64,000 nucleotides of DNA. It comes from Persicitalea sp964500445 (GTDB lineage Bacteria > Bacteroidota > Bacteroidia > Cytophagales > Spirosomataceae). The position numbers were made by a program, and so were the translations under genes. The DNA is taken from NCBI GenBank assembly GCA_964500445.1, contig CAZCOG010000007.1:104086-168085 (forward strand), in the 5' to 3' direction. A model generated the notes under the pieces. The model saw nothing but the letters and a program-made list of their open reading frames with translations, did not search any database and was not told where the DNA came from. Positions 1 to 9,851 of this stretch are shown here, piece after piece; position 1 is the first letter of the stretch; each line of letters starts with the position of its first letter.

Positions 1-993
1 GTAAGATCGCTTGCCACGCTTCGCCATCAGATCCTCAAATGATTCGTTCAGGATCCTCACTTTTACTTCAAATTCCGTGACAGCATCGGTCGAAACCGCA
101 GTAGCACCCGCACCGGTAAGGCCGCTGGCGGTATTCGCAATTTCCGTCACTACACCTCTGAACTTGCGGCCAGTTCCGCTATAGGCATCCACATCGATGT
201 CAGCAGTGTCGCCAACCGTTACACGAACGATATCATTTTCGTTAACATTTACCTGGACTTCCATATTATTGAGGTTTGCAATGCGCATTAGTTCGGTACC
301 CGCCATTTGGCTGGTTCCTACTACGCGCTCACCTACTTCCACGTTCAGCAGTGAAATGATACCGCTTACCGGGGCAAAAATGGTCGTTTTCCGAAGGTTT
401 TCAGCCGCATCGCGAAGTCCGGCTTCAGAACTTTTTACATTGAATTGTGCCGCCTCGATATTGGCTTTGGCTGCCTCGATATCCTGCTGAGCTACTTGGT
501 AGTTGGCCCGAATTTGCTCGAAGTCGGCCGATGAAATTACTTTGTCTTCGTAAAGTTTTTTGTTGCGGTCAAAGTCGGCTTTGGCCCGGATAGCCCGTGC
601 CTCAGCCTGGGCCAGCGCAGCGCGCGACTGTTCGGCCTGAGCTTTACTGGAATTAACAGTAGCCTGAGCCCGTGCAAATAGTGATTCGTAGTTATCAGGA
701 CGAATTTTGAGCAGCAACTGCCCTTGCTTCACCGAATCGCCTTCTTCCACATAGAGCGCCGTGATTTCTCCGGAAACATCAGGACTCAGTTTGACTTCCA
801 CCTCTGGCTGCACACGTCCCGAAGCACTTACGCGCTCGATGATATCGGTAGTTTTAACTTCGGCGAATTCTACCTCGGTGGGTTTTTCCTGCCCAATCCA
901 ACCCGCCGCTTTAGCCACGAAGAGCCCGCCCACAAGCAGCACTACAATGCCGCCTAATATCCACCAGGTACGATTTGAAGATTTTTTAGCCAT
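1..993 (-). CDS. HlyD/MacA-type efflux periplasmic adaptor subunit (partial, C-terminus off the left edge)
   Basis: The minus strand reads open from an ATG at 991-993 to the edge, giving 331 residues without a stop. The protein begins MAKKSSNRTWWILGG, a short basic N-terminus followed by one membrane anchor (about residues 12-28). Then come a biotinyl-lipoyl-like stretch (DVSGEITALYVEEGDSV), a long Ala/Gln/Lys-rich coiled coil and the second lipoyl half (FAPVSGIISLLNVEVGE). This is the membrane-fusion-protein architecture that links an inner-membrane pump to a TolC channel. It lies 135 bp downstream of the TolC-like gene on the same strand, so the two probably share a transcript. The transporter itself should lie beyond the left edge. 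The family is clear; substrate and pump class (ABC or RND) cannot be told. Confidence 0.9.
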   Translation of the reverse strand, partial: MAKKSSNRTWWILGGIVVLLVGGLFVAKAAGWIGQEKPTEVEFAEVKTTDIIERVSASGRVQPEVEVKLSPDVSGEITALYVEEGDSVKQGQLLLKIRPDNYESLFARAQATVNSSKAQAEQSRAALAQAEARAIRAKADFDRNKKLYEDKVISSADFEQIRANYQVAQQDIEAAKANIEAAQFNVKSSEAGLRDAAENLRKTTIFAPVSGIISLLNVEVGERVVGTSQMAGTELMRIANLNNMEVQVNVNENDIVRVTVGDTADIDVDAYSGTGRKFRGVVTEIANTASGLTGAGATAVSTDAVTEFEVKVRILNESFEDLMAKRGKRSY

Positions 994-1128
994 AATGTTT
1001 TTTGGAGTTGAGGGAATTGGTGATCGTCTATGAGTTATGCAAAAAAGAAATTGAAGGTCAGATTATGAATCGTCCATAATTCAGGGCGCAAGGGACCACT
1101 TTTAAGCTACTAGGAAATTACCTAATAA

Positions 1129-2622
1129 TCATTCAATGGTTATTGGCTTATTCATGTAAAAGTCGAGAATCTTGGTGCGAAAGGTATAGTCGTATTTCGT
1201 CTGAATAAGGTTGGCGCGGGCCTGATCGAGATTGGCTTTGGCGATATTGTATTCTGCCGAGTTGATGGCCCCCGCTCCGAAGCGACTTTCGGCTACCCGG
1301 AAAGCTTCTTCCAGGGCTCGCACCTGGTTGGCAGTGGCGCTGTACCGCTTGCCGGCATTACTCATGTCGATATAGGCTTGTTCCACATTCTGCCGGATCT
1401 GCTGGGTGACGATGTTGGCCTGCTGTTCCAGATTTTGCTGTTGAATGCGGGCATTCGCCACGCGGTACTTGGCCTGAAAATTGGAGAAAATCGGAACGCG
1501 CAGGCTCAGGTTAAGCGAAGAGTTCCGGTTGAAGTTCAATTGGTCAAAGTAGTTGAAAGTTTGCAAACTACCGCCAGGTACCTGAACTACTTCGGTGACA
1601 GGTAATGTTTCGTCGCCCACCACGACAAAACGGGTTTTGGAAACCACCTCCTCAGTGGTGCCCTCAGAGCCATCGCCAACGAACCGCGTTTTGGGAGCTG
1701 CGCTGGAAAAGGCAGTACTCATGCCCCCGCTGAGCGTGAGGCTGGGCAGTCCCTGCGCCTTGGCAATGTCAACAGCTGCCCCCGCCGCCTGTACCCGCAG
1801 CTTGGCGGCTTCCATCTGGGGTAGGTTTTGCAGGGCAGTGTCAAATACCTCGTTCACCGTATTTTCATAAGCACGCAGGGCGGGATCTGGCGCATCGATG
1901 GCCACAACGTCGATGCTTTCACTGCCGGGCAAGTTCATCAACTGTTTGAGCTGTAATTTTGCTGACTCCAGATTATTTTCGGCGTTTACCCGGGAAAGCT
2001 CATCATTAGCAAGTTGCGCCCGAAGGTCAAACAACTGACTTTCGGCCAGGCTTCCCGCATCTACCAGCCGCTGGGTGCGGTCCAGCTGCAGCTGGGTAGC
2101 GGTTCCCTGTTGCCGGGCCACTTCGATCAATTCCCGGTTGCTCAGGATGTTGAGATAGGCTAAGGCAACATTCAGCATGATGTCATTACGCGTGGCAGCC
2201 AAATCCTTTTCACTTGCCTGTAGAGTGAGGTCGTTCTGCTTGATGTTGTTCTGGAGCTGAAAACCGTTGAACAGCGTCACGCTGGAATTCAGGCTGTAAT
2301 TGTTGAAGCTGATATTCTGCTGCACGAACTGGTTCGTGAATGGGTCGATATTCCGACCGAAGCTGAAACCTTGTGAAGCGTTGAAACCCAGGCTGGGCCA
2401 GCGTTGCCATTTTGACTGGATGAGGTTATTCTCGTTGGCTGCTACCTGAAGACTCGCCTGCTTGATTTGGGGATTGTTCTGTAAGGCAATCTGCACACAT
2501 TCTTCCAGCGTCAGGCGCATTTTGTCGGATGTAACAGCGGTAGCAGGATTCTGGGTAGTTACCTGGGCGTGTACCAGGCCAAAGCCGCCCAAAAAGATAA
2601 AAATGAGTAAGTTTCTCAACAT
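1129..2622 (-). CDS. TolC family outer membrane efflux protein
   Basis: 497 residues. A Sec signal peptide (MLRNLLIFIFLGGFGLVHA) is followed by two tandem outer-membrane-efflux repeats: LTLEECVQIALQNNPQIKQA near residue 37 and the second repeat from about residue 270. Long helical heptad stretches near 115-230 and 390-490 match the TolC tunnel helices. An insertion between about residues 300 and 350, rich in Thr/Val/Glu with a repeated KTRFV motif, replaces a usual short loop and may be extracellular. It would be the outer-membrane exit duct for the adaptor encoded 135 bp downstream. The gene starts divergently from the glycosidase at 2818. Family assignment is secure; the cargo is unknown. 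Confidence 0.93.
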   Translation of the reverse strand: MLRNLLIFIFLGGFGLVHAQVTTQNPATAVTSDKMRLTLEECVQIALQNNPQIKQASLQVAANENNLIQSKWQRWPSLGFNASQGFSFGRNIDPFTNQFVQQNISFNNYSLNSSVTLFNGFQLQNNIKQNDLTLQASEKDLAATRNDIMLNVALAYLNILSNRELIEVARQQGTATQLQLDRTQRLVDAGSLAESQLFDLRAQLANDELSRVNAENNLESAKLQLKQLMNLPGSESIDVVAIDAPDPALRAYENTVNEVFDTALQNLPQMEAAKLRVQAAGAAVDIAKAQGLPSLTLSGGMSTAFSSAAPKTRFVGDGSEGTTEEVVSKTRFVVVGDETLPVTEVVQVPGGSLQTFNYFDQLNFNRNSSLNLSLRVPIFSNFQAKYRVANARIQQQNLEQQANIVTQQIRQNVEQAYIDMSNAGKRYSATANQVRALEEAFRVAESRFGAGAINSAEYNIAKANLDQARANLIQTKYDYTFRTKILDFYMNKPITIE

Positions 2623-2817
2623 AGCTTCAATAAAAAAGAAATTTCAACTCTTAATTAAGCATTAGCCCAAAACTAAGGCTTCCAGCAAAAAATCCCCATT
2701 CTTTTAGGACGGGCGGTTGTCAGGATTGGTAAAGCGGGATTTTGGACGGATTAGTCGGTACGGTATTTTTTTGAAAATATGTGTATATTCGGACACAAAT
2801 ATTTATAAACACAACTT

Positions 2818-5274
2818 TTGCTTCCAGTGCCGCGACGAATCGCCCCATATTTGCTTTTTACAAAGTACTTGATTTTTCTTTTATGCGTCACCTTCGGCTG
2901 TAAAAAAGTACAAAAGGAATTGGAGTCCGATTCTCTCATCCAGCTTAGCCAATTGGTGGCGGGTTCTGATAGTCTGGTCGGCCATCCCGACTATCTGCCA
3001 ACGCCTTTTGTTACGGCCGGTGACCGGGTGTATATGATCGGGGCCCAGAATGGTCAGTTTCCCGACCTGGGCTGGCATGTGAAGGGCGAGATGGGCGGCA
3101 TTTGGGATCACCCAATCAAGCTTCTGGATGGTTTTACCGCTGCCATTAATTTTGAAGGGAAGTCATTCTGTCTGGATCAGGCAGATACTTTTATTAACTA
3201 CCCCTTCGCCAATAAGCACCTCTTTTCTTTCTCTGATACTGAACTGCGGGCCGAACGCTTCCAATATGTACCCGATGGTCAGGAAGCTCTACTGGTAGAG
3301 TATACCCTGAATAACGACGGCTCTGAACCCCTTAAACTAAACTTTGAATGGACTGCTTACACAGACTTGCGTCCCACCTGGCTGGGCGATAGTACAGGTA
3401 TGGTAGATGCCGTAGACTTTGCCCAGTGGGATGAAGACCGCCATGCCTGGGTAGCCAAGGATAGTCTGAACAGCTGGTATGTAATGACCGGGTCGACTAC
3501 TGAACCCGCATCCCACGGTAAGCCTACCGCTGCCTGTACCTATGACCCCGCCGGAAAGGGTACCCGTGCCGCCACCGTCTATACCCTCGAAATTCCGCCT
3601 CACGGTTCTGTCGTGTTGCCAATCACCATTGCCGGCTCTTACAAGTCGCTTGATGCCGTACGCGAAACATACGAAGTTGTCCGGCGCGATGCTGCGAAAA
3701 ACCTAACCGAAAAGAAGCAGCGATACGAAGCCATAGCTGCTAAAAGCCGATTGACGATTCCAGACAAAAAACTAGAAACCGCCTTTCGCTGGGTGAAGTA
3801 TAATACGGATTGGCTGGTAAGAGATGTGCCCGAGATTGGACGGGGACTTTCGGCAGGTCTGCCCGATTATCCTTGGTGGTTTGGCGTCGACAATGAGTAT
3901 GCGCTTCAGGGGGCCGTGGCCACCGGAAGGGCTGATCTGGCCCGGAACACAGTGCATTTGCTACACAGGCTTTCCGAAGACCGTAATGGCAATGGGCGTA
4001 TTGTCCATGAAGCTTCTACAAATGGTTTTGTGTTCAATCCCGGCAATGTTAACGAAACCCCGCAATTTGTTTCCATGATTTGGCAAGTCTACCTCTGGAC
4101 GGGTGACCGAAAATTTCTGGCAACCTATTACCCTACGGTTAAACAGGCTTTGAAATGGTTGATGGAGCAAAATGACAAAGATGATAACCTCCTGCCTGAT
4201 GGTTTCGGTATGATGGAAATTCATGGCCTGAACAGTGAGATGGTGGATGTAGCGGCATATACCCAGCAAGCATTTGCCGATGCCGCCAGCATGGCCTCCG
4301 AATTGGGAGAGCCGGAAATTTCAAAAAGTTATTGGGCTACATCTCAAAAGTTAAAAAACCGGATAAACAACGACTTCTGGGTCGCCGAACACGATTCTTA
4401 CGCCGATTTTATTGGAACCCCTACACAAGCATTAGCTTTAATTAAAGACGCCATTACCCGGGCCGACTCGCTGAAAAAACCATGGGCTGTGGCCGAGTTG
4501 CGGGCGGCTCAGAAACGTTATCAGGAATTTCCGCCTGATCGCAAACAGGGTTTCGTAATGCACCACAACTGGGTAGTCAACACGCCCATGCAAACCGGCG
4601 TAGCCGACACTGCCAAGGCACTTATTGCTTTGCGAACCGGGCGGAAATTCGTCAATCCCTATGGAATGTTTGTCACAGGCATTGACCGCGATGAAACTGC
4701 TGGTAAAGACACCAGTTCATTCGCTAAAACCCGTAAGGTATTCAACTACACCGGAGCCGTCATGACCCTGCCCACGGGTGTGCAGGCTATTGCTGAAAAT
4801 AACTACGGACGCCCCGACCAGGCGCTTGACTACCTCAAAAGAATCAGCCGTTCGTTCAGTTATGCCTTGCCGGGTTCCATTTACGAGGTCTCGCCCGACT
4901 ACGGTATGATGACCCAGGCCTGGAATCTTTATGCACTGGCTGTTCCGATCGTGGAGCAGTTTTTTGGTATTCGTCCCCAGGCCTTTCAAAAGCGGGTTCG
5001 GATTCAGCCACTTATGCCAACAGCCTGGAATACGGCCAAATTGGAAAATGTTGAGGTTGGGGAGAACCGCCTGACGGTTCATTTTACCCGAGAAGCCAAA
5101 GCCCAGCAACTCGTGCTGGAACAAACTATGCCTCAATGGAAACTAACTGTAGCTTACCCGGCCGGACGATTTGTGAAATGGGAGGTCAATGGCAAGGCTA
5201 TGAAAGTAAAGCGCGTGGGAGCTTTTGATACCATTGAGGTGGAGGGGGTAAAAGTTGTGGTACGGGTAGAGTGA
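2818..5274 (+). CDS. Lipoprotein (alpha/alpha)6-barrel glycosidase, glycogen-debranching-enzyme-like
   Basis: 818 residues if the first in-frame start, TTG at 2818, is used; an in-frame stop at 2806 limits the start to this TTG or the GTG at 2827, since no early ATG exists. The N-terminus is a lipoprotein signal ending in VTFGC, with Cys28 as the lipidation site. An N-terminal beta-sandwich (about 40-290) precedes an (alpha/alpha)6 barrel (about 300-740) with PWWFGVDNEYALQGA, GRIVHEASTNG and a C-terminal EVSPDYGMMTQAWN. This resembles the catalytic half of amylo-alpha-1,6-glucosidase and related six-hairpin glycosidases. It is probably periplasmic or surface-exposed, unlike cytoplasmic debranching enzymes, so the substrate may not be glycogen. 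It stands alone, convergent with the next gene. Confidence 0.75.
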   Translation: MLPVPRRIAPYLLFTKYLIFLLCVTFGCKKVQKELESDSLIQLSQLVAGSDSLVGHPDYLPTPFVTAGDRVYMIGAQNGQFPDLGWHVKGEMGGIWDHPIKLLDGFTAAINFEGKSFCLDQADTFINYPFANKHLFSFSDTELRAERFQYVPDGQEALLVEYTLNNDGSEPLKLNFEWTAYTDLRPTWLGDSTGMVDAVDFAQWDEDRHAWVAKDSLNSWYVMTGSTTEPASHGKPTAACTYDPAGKGTRAATVYTLEIPPHGSVVLPITIAGSYKSLDAVRETYEVVRRDAAKNLTEKKQRYEAIAAKSRLTIPDKKLETAFRWVKYNTDWLVRDVPEIGRGLSAGLPDYPWWFGVDNEYALQGAVATGRADLARNTVHLLHRLSEDRNGNGRIVHEASTNGFVFNPGNVNETPQFVSMIWQVYLWTGDRKFLATYYPTVKQALKWLMEQNDKDDNLLPDGFGMMEIHGLNSEMVDVAAYTQQAFADAASMASELGEPEISKSYWATSQKLKNRINNDFWVAEHDSYADFIGTPTQALALIKDAITRADSLKKPWAVAELRAAQKRYQEFPPDRKQGFVMHHNWVVNTPMQTGVADTAKALIALRTGRKFVNPYGMFVTGIDRDETAGKDTSSFAKTRKVFNYTGAVMTLPTGVQAIAENNYGRPDQALDYLKRISRSFSYALPGSIYEVSPDYGMMTQAWNLYALAVPIVEQFFGIRPQAFQKRVRIQPLMPTAWNTAKLENVEVGENRLTVHFTREAKAQQLVLEQTMPQWKLTVAYPAGRFVKWEVNGKAMKVKRVGAFDTIEVEGVKVVVRVE

Positions 5275-5300
5275 TAGAAAGCTTAAAAAGCTGAACTTAT

Positions 5301-6326
5301 TTACAAAACTATCTCAGCCGTTATCGGAAAGTGGTCTGATGCATGAGGGTACTTGGTCCAGATTTTCTGGCCATCAGGCATTTCTAGATGTACTCGAGCA
5401 TCAGTTACCCATTCAGCGCGATTGAAGCTGTACAGGATGTGGTCAATCCACACTTTTTGCCACACATTGTTGAATATCGGGTCGGAAAAAGAAGTAGTAT
5501 AGATCTTCTCAAAACGCAGATTCTCCTGATCGTTTGGGGAAAGAGCATCGAACAGGGCATTACCCAAACTCAGGAAAGGCCGCCAGATATTGCCCATTAA
5601 TCGCTCCACAGCGCTACCGAGCAATCGCTTTTTGCTGGCATCCATGCCAGGGCCGTCATTGATGTCGCCGCAGACAATCAGTGGAATGCGCTGGGTTTCT
5701 TCTTCCCCCAGATACTTGTCCAGAAAATTAACCCGGATTCGGGTAGCTTGTGCAAGCAATTTCTTGCGGTTGGCGTTGGACATAGCCCACCATTTGCTCC
5801 ATTCGTATGCGCTGAAAATGCCCTTACTTTTCAGATGTAAACCCATAATCCGAAAGTTCAGGCCATCAACAGCTGTGATCTCAACGTAAAGTGGCGAGCG
5901 CTCGAAGCGGTACTTTTCAATGATTCCGTCGTTTTCATTGGGAATTTCAAACGGCTGGAAAACTGGCATCTGCTCAGTGTCGAAAAAACGTATCGGCTGC
6001 TGGGCGTGAAATAAATTTCTATCGGTCCGTACCGCGCAGCCAATGCATTGCGATGAGCCTGAGGTAGGTTGCAGTTTCACCTCCCAGGTACCAGTCACAT
6101 CCTCATCAAAGAAAAGTTTGAGTTCCTTCTCTCGATTAGGGCCTTCTACCACTATTACGATGTTGGGCAATAGTTCGTCGATGACGCCGCTCAGGTGATT
6201 GCGCCTGGTGCGGACCGTGGTACTTGGGGCATGCTGGGGCTTGTGATTGTCGGCATGGAAATTCCCGTCCTTGTCAAAAAGGTCGTTCATCCATTCCATA
6301 TTCCAGAGCATCAGTTTCATCGGCAT
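5301..6326 (-). CDS. Endonuclease/exonuclease/phosphatase (EEP) family protein
   Basis: 341 residues without a signal peptide, so probably cytoplasmic. The EEP metal and catalytic set is visible in order: Asn9 in LMLWNME, Glu61 in VVVEGPN, His164 in MGLHLKSKG, Asp221/Asn223 in CGDINDGPG, Asp295-His296 in WIDHIL and Asp331-His332 in SDHFPIT. This is the fold of DNase I, exonuclease III and inositol-polyphosphate phosphatases, which cleave phosphodiesters or phosphomonoesters with a divalent metal. The sequence does not tell whether nucleic acid or a small phosphoester is the substrate. It lies 134 bp downstream of the PBP gene on the same strand and is convergent with the glycosidase gene 26 bp away. 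Confidence 0.85.
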   Translation of the reverse strand: MPMKLMLWNMEWMNDLFDKDGNFHADNHKPQHAPSTTVRTRRNHLSGVIDELLPNIVIVVEGPNREKELKLFFDEDVTGTWEVKLQPTSGSSQCIGCAVRTDRNLFHAQQPIRFFDTEQMPVFQPFEIPNENDGIIEKYRFERSPLYVEITAVDGLNFRIMGLHLKSKGIFSAYEWSKWWAMSNANRKKLLAQATRIRVNFLDKYLGEEETQRIPLIVCGDINDGPGMDASKKRLLGSAVERLMGNIWRPFLSLGNALFDALSPNDQENLRFEKIYTTSFSDPIFNNVWQKVWIDHILYSFNRAEWVTDARVHLEMPDGQKIWTKYPHASDHFPITAEIVL

Positions 6327-6460
6327 TTGCGGGTGAAGGTTAATAGCTTCATCCTAAATGTCCGAATAGTTCGGGAACATTCCAGAGAATGGGCGAAGTT
6401 TTTAGTAAGCGGTCGGGAAGGATTTCGGTCTGTTAACCAGGTAAATTTAAGGATGTTGGT

Positions 6461-9049
6461 TCACTGAATCCGTTTTTTGACCGAATCCACCGACGGTGTT
6501 GGCAATGGCGGCGGTGGCGGCCCAATTAGCGGAGTGGAGGAAGGAGAAATTTCATCCGGTAAAAATGGCTCTTCCTCAGGCTCAAATTCCAGGGTATCGG
6601 GTTCGTATACCGGGTAGGAACATTGATATTCTTTCTCGATTTTGACCATCGGCTGGGAGAAGGGGCGGGGTTTTACATCCAGTGATTTGTCTTTATAAAC
6701 ATTTTCCAGGAAACTACCCACAATGGGCAGGGCCATGCGCGAACCCTGTCCCAGATTGGTACTGCGGAAGTGGATCGAACGGTCGTCGCCACCCACCCAG
6801 GCGCCCATCACCAGGTCGGGCGTAATGCACATATACCAGCCGTCGGAGTTGTTAGAGGTAGTACCCGTTTTGCCGCCGATCTCGCCTTTATTAGTGACCA
6901 CACCCGTAAAATTATAAAGACCGCGCGAAGTACCGCCCGGCTCCTCGATGCCGCCTTTAAGCATATGCCGCATCAGGAAGGCCGACTCGGGCCGGATGGC
7001 CTGATGACGTTCTGGAACAAACTCTTCGATCACGCTACCACGCTGATCTTCAATCCGTGTTACCAGCACAGGAGTGGTATAAGTACCTGAGTTGACGAAA
7101 ATAGAATAGGCCGCTACCATATCGTAGAGTGATACGTCGAAAATTCCCAGGCCAATTCCCATTTCAGCGCGAAGGGGGGTACTTATGCCCATTTTCTCGG
7201 CATAGCGTACGACATCTTTTGGTCCTACCTTCTCGGTGAGTTGCACGGTTACGGAATTGACCGACTGCGCCAGCGCCCGACGCAGCGTCATGTTGGAGTA
7301 CGTAAAGTAACCATTGGAATTTCGGGGTGCCCAGCGTTGCATTTTCCCGTTGATCATCATTTCACGAACGTAAGGTTTATCCACAATACGGTCGCAGGGA
7401 GTCATGTCAAATGTAGTATCGTCAATGGCCGCGGTATATACAAAAGGCTTGAAGGTAGAACCCGGCTGCCGCTTGCCCTGCTTGACATGGTCGTACTTGA
7501 AAAAATTATAATCCAGACCGCCTACCCATGCTTTGATGTAGCCCGTTTGCGGCTCCATTGCCATCATGCCGGCGCGCATAATGCGCTTGTAGTATTCAAG
7601 CGAGTCCATCGAACTCCAAACCCGCACCATCGACCCGCCCGTTTTCCAGTCGTAGACGGTCATCGTGTCTTTTTTGTTGAGGTAAAAATCGATCGAGTCG
7701 GGCTGGTTGGGGAATCTGGCGGCCAGAGATTTGTAGCGTCCGGTACGTTTGATGACATCTTGCAAGAAATTCGGGATTTCCTTACCATCCTCATCCCGCC
7801 AGGGTTTTTCACGCCCCCAGTGTTCCTCAAAAGTTTTTTGCAAATCACGCATTTTGGTTTCCAGAGCCTTTTCAGCGTGTTCCTGCATCCGGGAGTCGAT
7901 GGTTGTGTATATTTTCAGGCCGTCGGTGTAGAGGTCATACCCATTTTCCTCTCCCCATTTCTTCACATAATCCACGACGGCGTTCTTGAAGTAGTTGGCA
8001 TTCCCATCGTAAGGCGTCTCAAATTTTACTTTAAGTTCAATGGGTAGTTGACTGATCGAATCGGCCTCGGCCCGGGTCAGGTAGTTAAAATTGGCCATCC
8101 GGTCAAGTACCACATTGCGACGTTCGAGCGAGCGATCGGGATTGCGGATAGGATTATAGGTAGTTGTAGCCTTTTGTAGACCTACCAGGACGGCGGCTTC
8201 CTGCACGTTGAGGCTGTCGGGCGACTTGCTGAAATACGATCGAGCCGCTGTATTGATGCCATAGGCATTGTTTCCATAATCCACGGTATTGAGGTACATC
8301 GTAATAATTTCCTCCTTGGTGAAATTACGTTCCAGCTTAATGGCCGTCAGCCATTCTTTGGTTTTAAATACCAGTGTCCCCAGTACCGGAATGCCGCCAA
8401 GCAGCCCGCGGGCATCGCGGCGGCGGGTCTTGAAAAGCTTTTTGGCCAGTTGTTGCGTCACGGTACTTCCGCCGCCCTGGTCAGTGTCGCCCGTGAGCAG
8501 CCCCGCCGCCACCCGAGCCATGGCCCGCAGATCGATGCCGGAATGGTCATAAAACCGTTCATCTTCGGTAGCAATGAGAGCCTTGGTGAGGTTGGGCGAA
8601 ATCTCATCGTAGCCGACTGGCGTACGGTTTTCGGTATAAAACTTGCCGATCATAATGCCGTCGGAAGTATAGATTTCCGACGACTGATTAACCTTCGGGT
8701 TTTGCAAGTCTTCCACACTGGGCATGCTTCCCATTAACCACAGGAAATTGGTTTCCACGCAAAAAATGTAGAAAACTGCTAGGAAAAATCCCCAGCCAAA
8801 GATTTTCCATAAACGTGAGATAGGCTTATAGTACGCTGTATTTTTATCGACCGTCGATGCCCAGAATTGCTGCACTGACCGATACCGGGCTCGAGTATTT
8901 TTCAAGAAAGGATCGATGCGTTCCTGACCGAATAGCTTTACGCCTAAGGAGTAAAAAGCCGCGTCAAGCTTAGCCGCCAGCCAATTGTTGGCACGTATTA
9001 AAGTGGCTTTTAAGGTATTAAAAAAAGCTAGAATAGCTTCCATGTACAA
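6461..9049 (-). CDS. Class A penicillin-binding protein 1A (peptidoglycan glycosyltransferase/transpeptidase)
   Basis: 862 residues, typical for PBP1A. A cytoplasmic N-terminus of about 83 residues precedes one membrane helix (about 84-104). The GT51 glycosyltransferase domain shows EDERFYDHSGID at 162-173 (catalytic Glu162) and QGGGSTVTQQLAK at 191-203. The transpeptidase domain has all three penicillin-binding motifs: STFK at 531-534 (acylated Ser531), SVN at 596-598 and KTG at 727-729. The C-terminus is acidic and then proline-rich (PPPPPLPTP), a low-complexity tail often seen in these proteins. It polymerizes and crosslinks peptidoglycan in the periplasm. The identity is firm; no partner genes are nearby. 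Confidence 0.96.
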   Translation of the reverse strand: MYMEAILAFFNTLKATLIRANNWLAAKLDAAFYSLGVKLFGQERIDPFLKNTRARYRSVQQFWASTVDKNTAYYKPISRLWKIFGWGFFLAVFYIFCVETNFLWLMGSMPSVEDLQNPKVNQSSEIYTSDGIMIGKFYTENRTPVGYDEISPNLTKALIATEDERFYDHSGIDLRAMARVAAGLLTGDTDQGGGSTVTQQLAKKLFKTRRRDARGLLGGIPVLGTLVFKTKEWLTAIKLERNFTKEEIITMYLNTVDYGNNAYGINTAARSYFSKSPDSLNVQEAAVLVGLQKATTTYNPIRNPDRSLERRNVVLDRMANFNYLTRAEADSISQLPIELKVKFETPYDGNANYFKNAVVDYVKKWGEENGYDLYTDGLKIYTTIDSRMQEHAEKALETKMRDLQKTFEEHWGREKPWRDEDGKEIPNFLQDVIKRTGRYKSLAARFPNQPDSIDFYLNKKDTMTVYDWKTGGSMVRVWSSMDSLEYYKRIMRAGMMAMEPQTGYIKAWVGGLDYNFFKYDHVKQGKRQPGSTFKPFVYTAAIDDTTFDMTPCDRIVDKPYVREMMINGKMQRWAPRNSNGYFTYSNMTLRRALAQSVNSVTVQLTEKVGPKDVVRYAEKMGISTPLRAEMGIGLGIFDVSLYDMVAAYSIFVNSGTYTTPVLVTRIEDQRGSVIEEFVPERHQAIRPESAFLMRHMLKGGIEEPGGTSRGLYNFTGVVTNKGEIGGKTGTTSNNSDGWYMCITPDLVMGAWVGGDDRSIHFRSTNLGQGSRMALPIVGSFLENVYKDKSLDVKPRPFSQPMVKIEKEYQCSYPVYEPDTLEFEPEEEPFLPDEISPSSTPLIGPPPPPLPTPSVDSVKKRIQ

Positions 9050-9137
9050 TCAGTGCTTAAAGGAGATGCCTACCTGGCCAGGCTCATCATGGTGTGCCTG
9101 ATAAGTCTCGTTCTGCAGGCCGGGCCAAAGATAACGA

Positions 9138-9167
9138 AAGCCGAACGAATGGCAGTACGTCCGGCTT
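9138..9167 (-). terminator. Probable intrinsic terminator after msrB
   Basis: A 10-bp stem pairs AAGCCGAACG (9138-9147) with CGTCCGGCTT (9158-9167), with one G-U pair and a 10-nt loop. Read on the minus strand it is followed by a short T-rich stretch (TTTCGTTATC). It lies just past the msrB stop at 9189 and before the upstream end of the PBP gene. The T-tract is imperfect, so efficiency is uncertain. Confidence 0.55.
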
Positions 9168-9188
9168 GTCAGTCTATTTTAATCCTCT

Positions 9189-9695
9189 TTATTTCTTAGG
9201 CTGAAAGTCCAGAGCAACACCATTCAGGCAATAGCGAAGTCCGGTTGGTTTGGGGCCATCGTCAAAAACGTGGCCGAGATGCCCGCCGCAAACTTCACAA
9301 AGTACTTCAGTGCGAGCCATACCCATCGACCGATCCGTCCTTTCCTCCACGTTCTTGGCGTAAAGGGGTTTGTAAAAACTCGGCCAACCCGTTCCGGATT
9401 CGAACTTGGTTTCGGAGCTGAACAACGGAGTTTTGCAAGCAGCGCAAACATAAATGCCCGATTTTTTATTATTGTTCAAAGGACTGGAAAAAGGCCTCTC
9501 AGTACCCGCCTCGCGCAATACGTAGTACTCCTGAGCCGTGAGGAGCTGTTTCCATTCAGCATCACTTCGATCAACCTGCCGGGGTTTTGTTTCACTACTG
9601 GCATCACTGACATCAGCCGTTTTTTTCTGGGCCTGAGAACAGGAAAGTACGCCAAAAAAGGCGCTCAAAAGGGTAAGTAATTTAATCGTTTTCAT
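9189..9695 (-). CDS. msrB: Peptide-methionine (R)-S-oxide reductase, lipoprotein form
   Basis: 168 residues. The N-terminus is a lipoprotein signal with lipobox LSC (Cys19), so the enzyme is membrane-anchored outside the cytoplasm. The MsrB fold follows a 25-residue linker. Two zinc CxxC pairs are present (Cys84/Cys87 in CAAC and Cys133/Cys136 in CEVC), as are the substrate loop GTGWPSF (101-107) and the catalytic cysteine Cys156 in RYCLN. It reduces methionine-R-sulfoxide in oxidized envelope proteins; the electron donor is not in the window. It is transcribed away from the rhlE-type gene, with a 216-bp shared upstream region. Confidence 0.95.
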   Translation of the reverse strand: MKTIKLLTLLSAFFGVLSCSQAQKKTADVSDASSETKPRQVDRSDAEWKQLLTAQEYYVLREAGTERPFSSPLNNNKKSGIYVCAACKTPLFSSETKFESGTGWPSFYKPLYAKNVEERTDRSMGMARTEVLCEVCGGHLGHVFDDGPKPTGLRYCLNGVALDFQPKK

Positions 9696-9851
9696 GAATA
9701 TCGTGTTAATGAATTGTAAGTACTAATTGGCTTAATTAACGCTGCCGGCAATACTTTGGTTTACCTGTTCGGGACGTCGCCCAGCCATATTGCAGCTTTA
9801 TAGACATCGTTTTACCCCAATAAAACCGTACCTTGCAGCTTTTTATGACCG

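Noticed and set aside
2770..2791. TTTG and TATATTCG as a Bacteroidota -33/-7 promoter pair before the glycosidase
   Set aside because: Spacing is about 10 bp instead of about 19-21, so the pair is not functional as such.
7241..8047. 268-codon open frame on the plus strand opposite the PBP gene
   Set aside because: It lies antisense inside a firmly identified PBP1A gene and its translation has no recognisable domain; a shadow frame in GC-balanced coding DNA.
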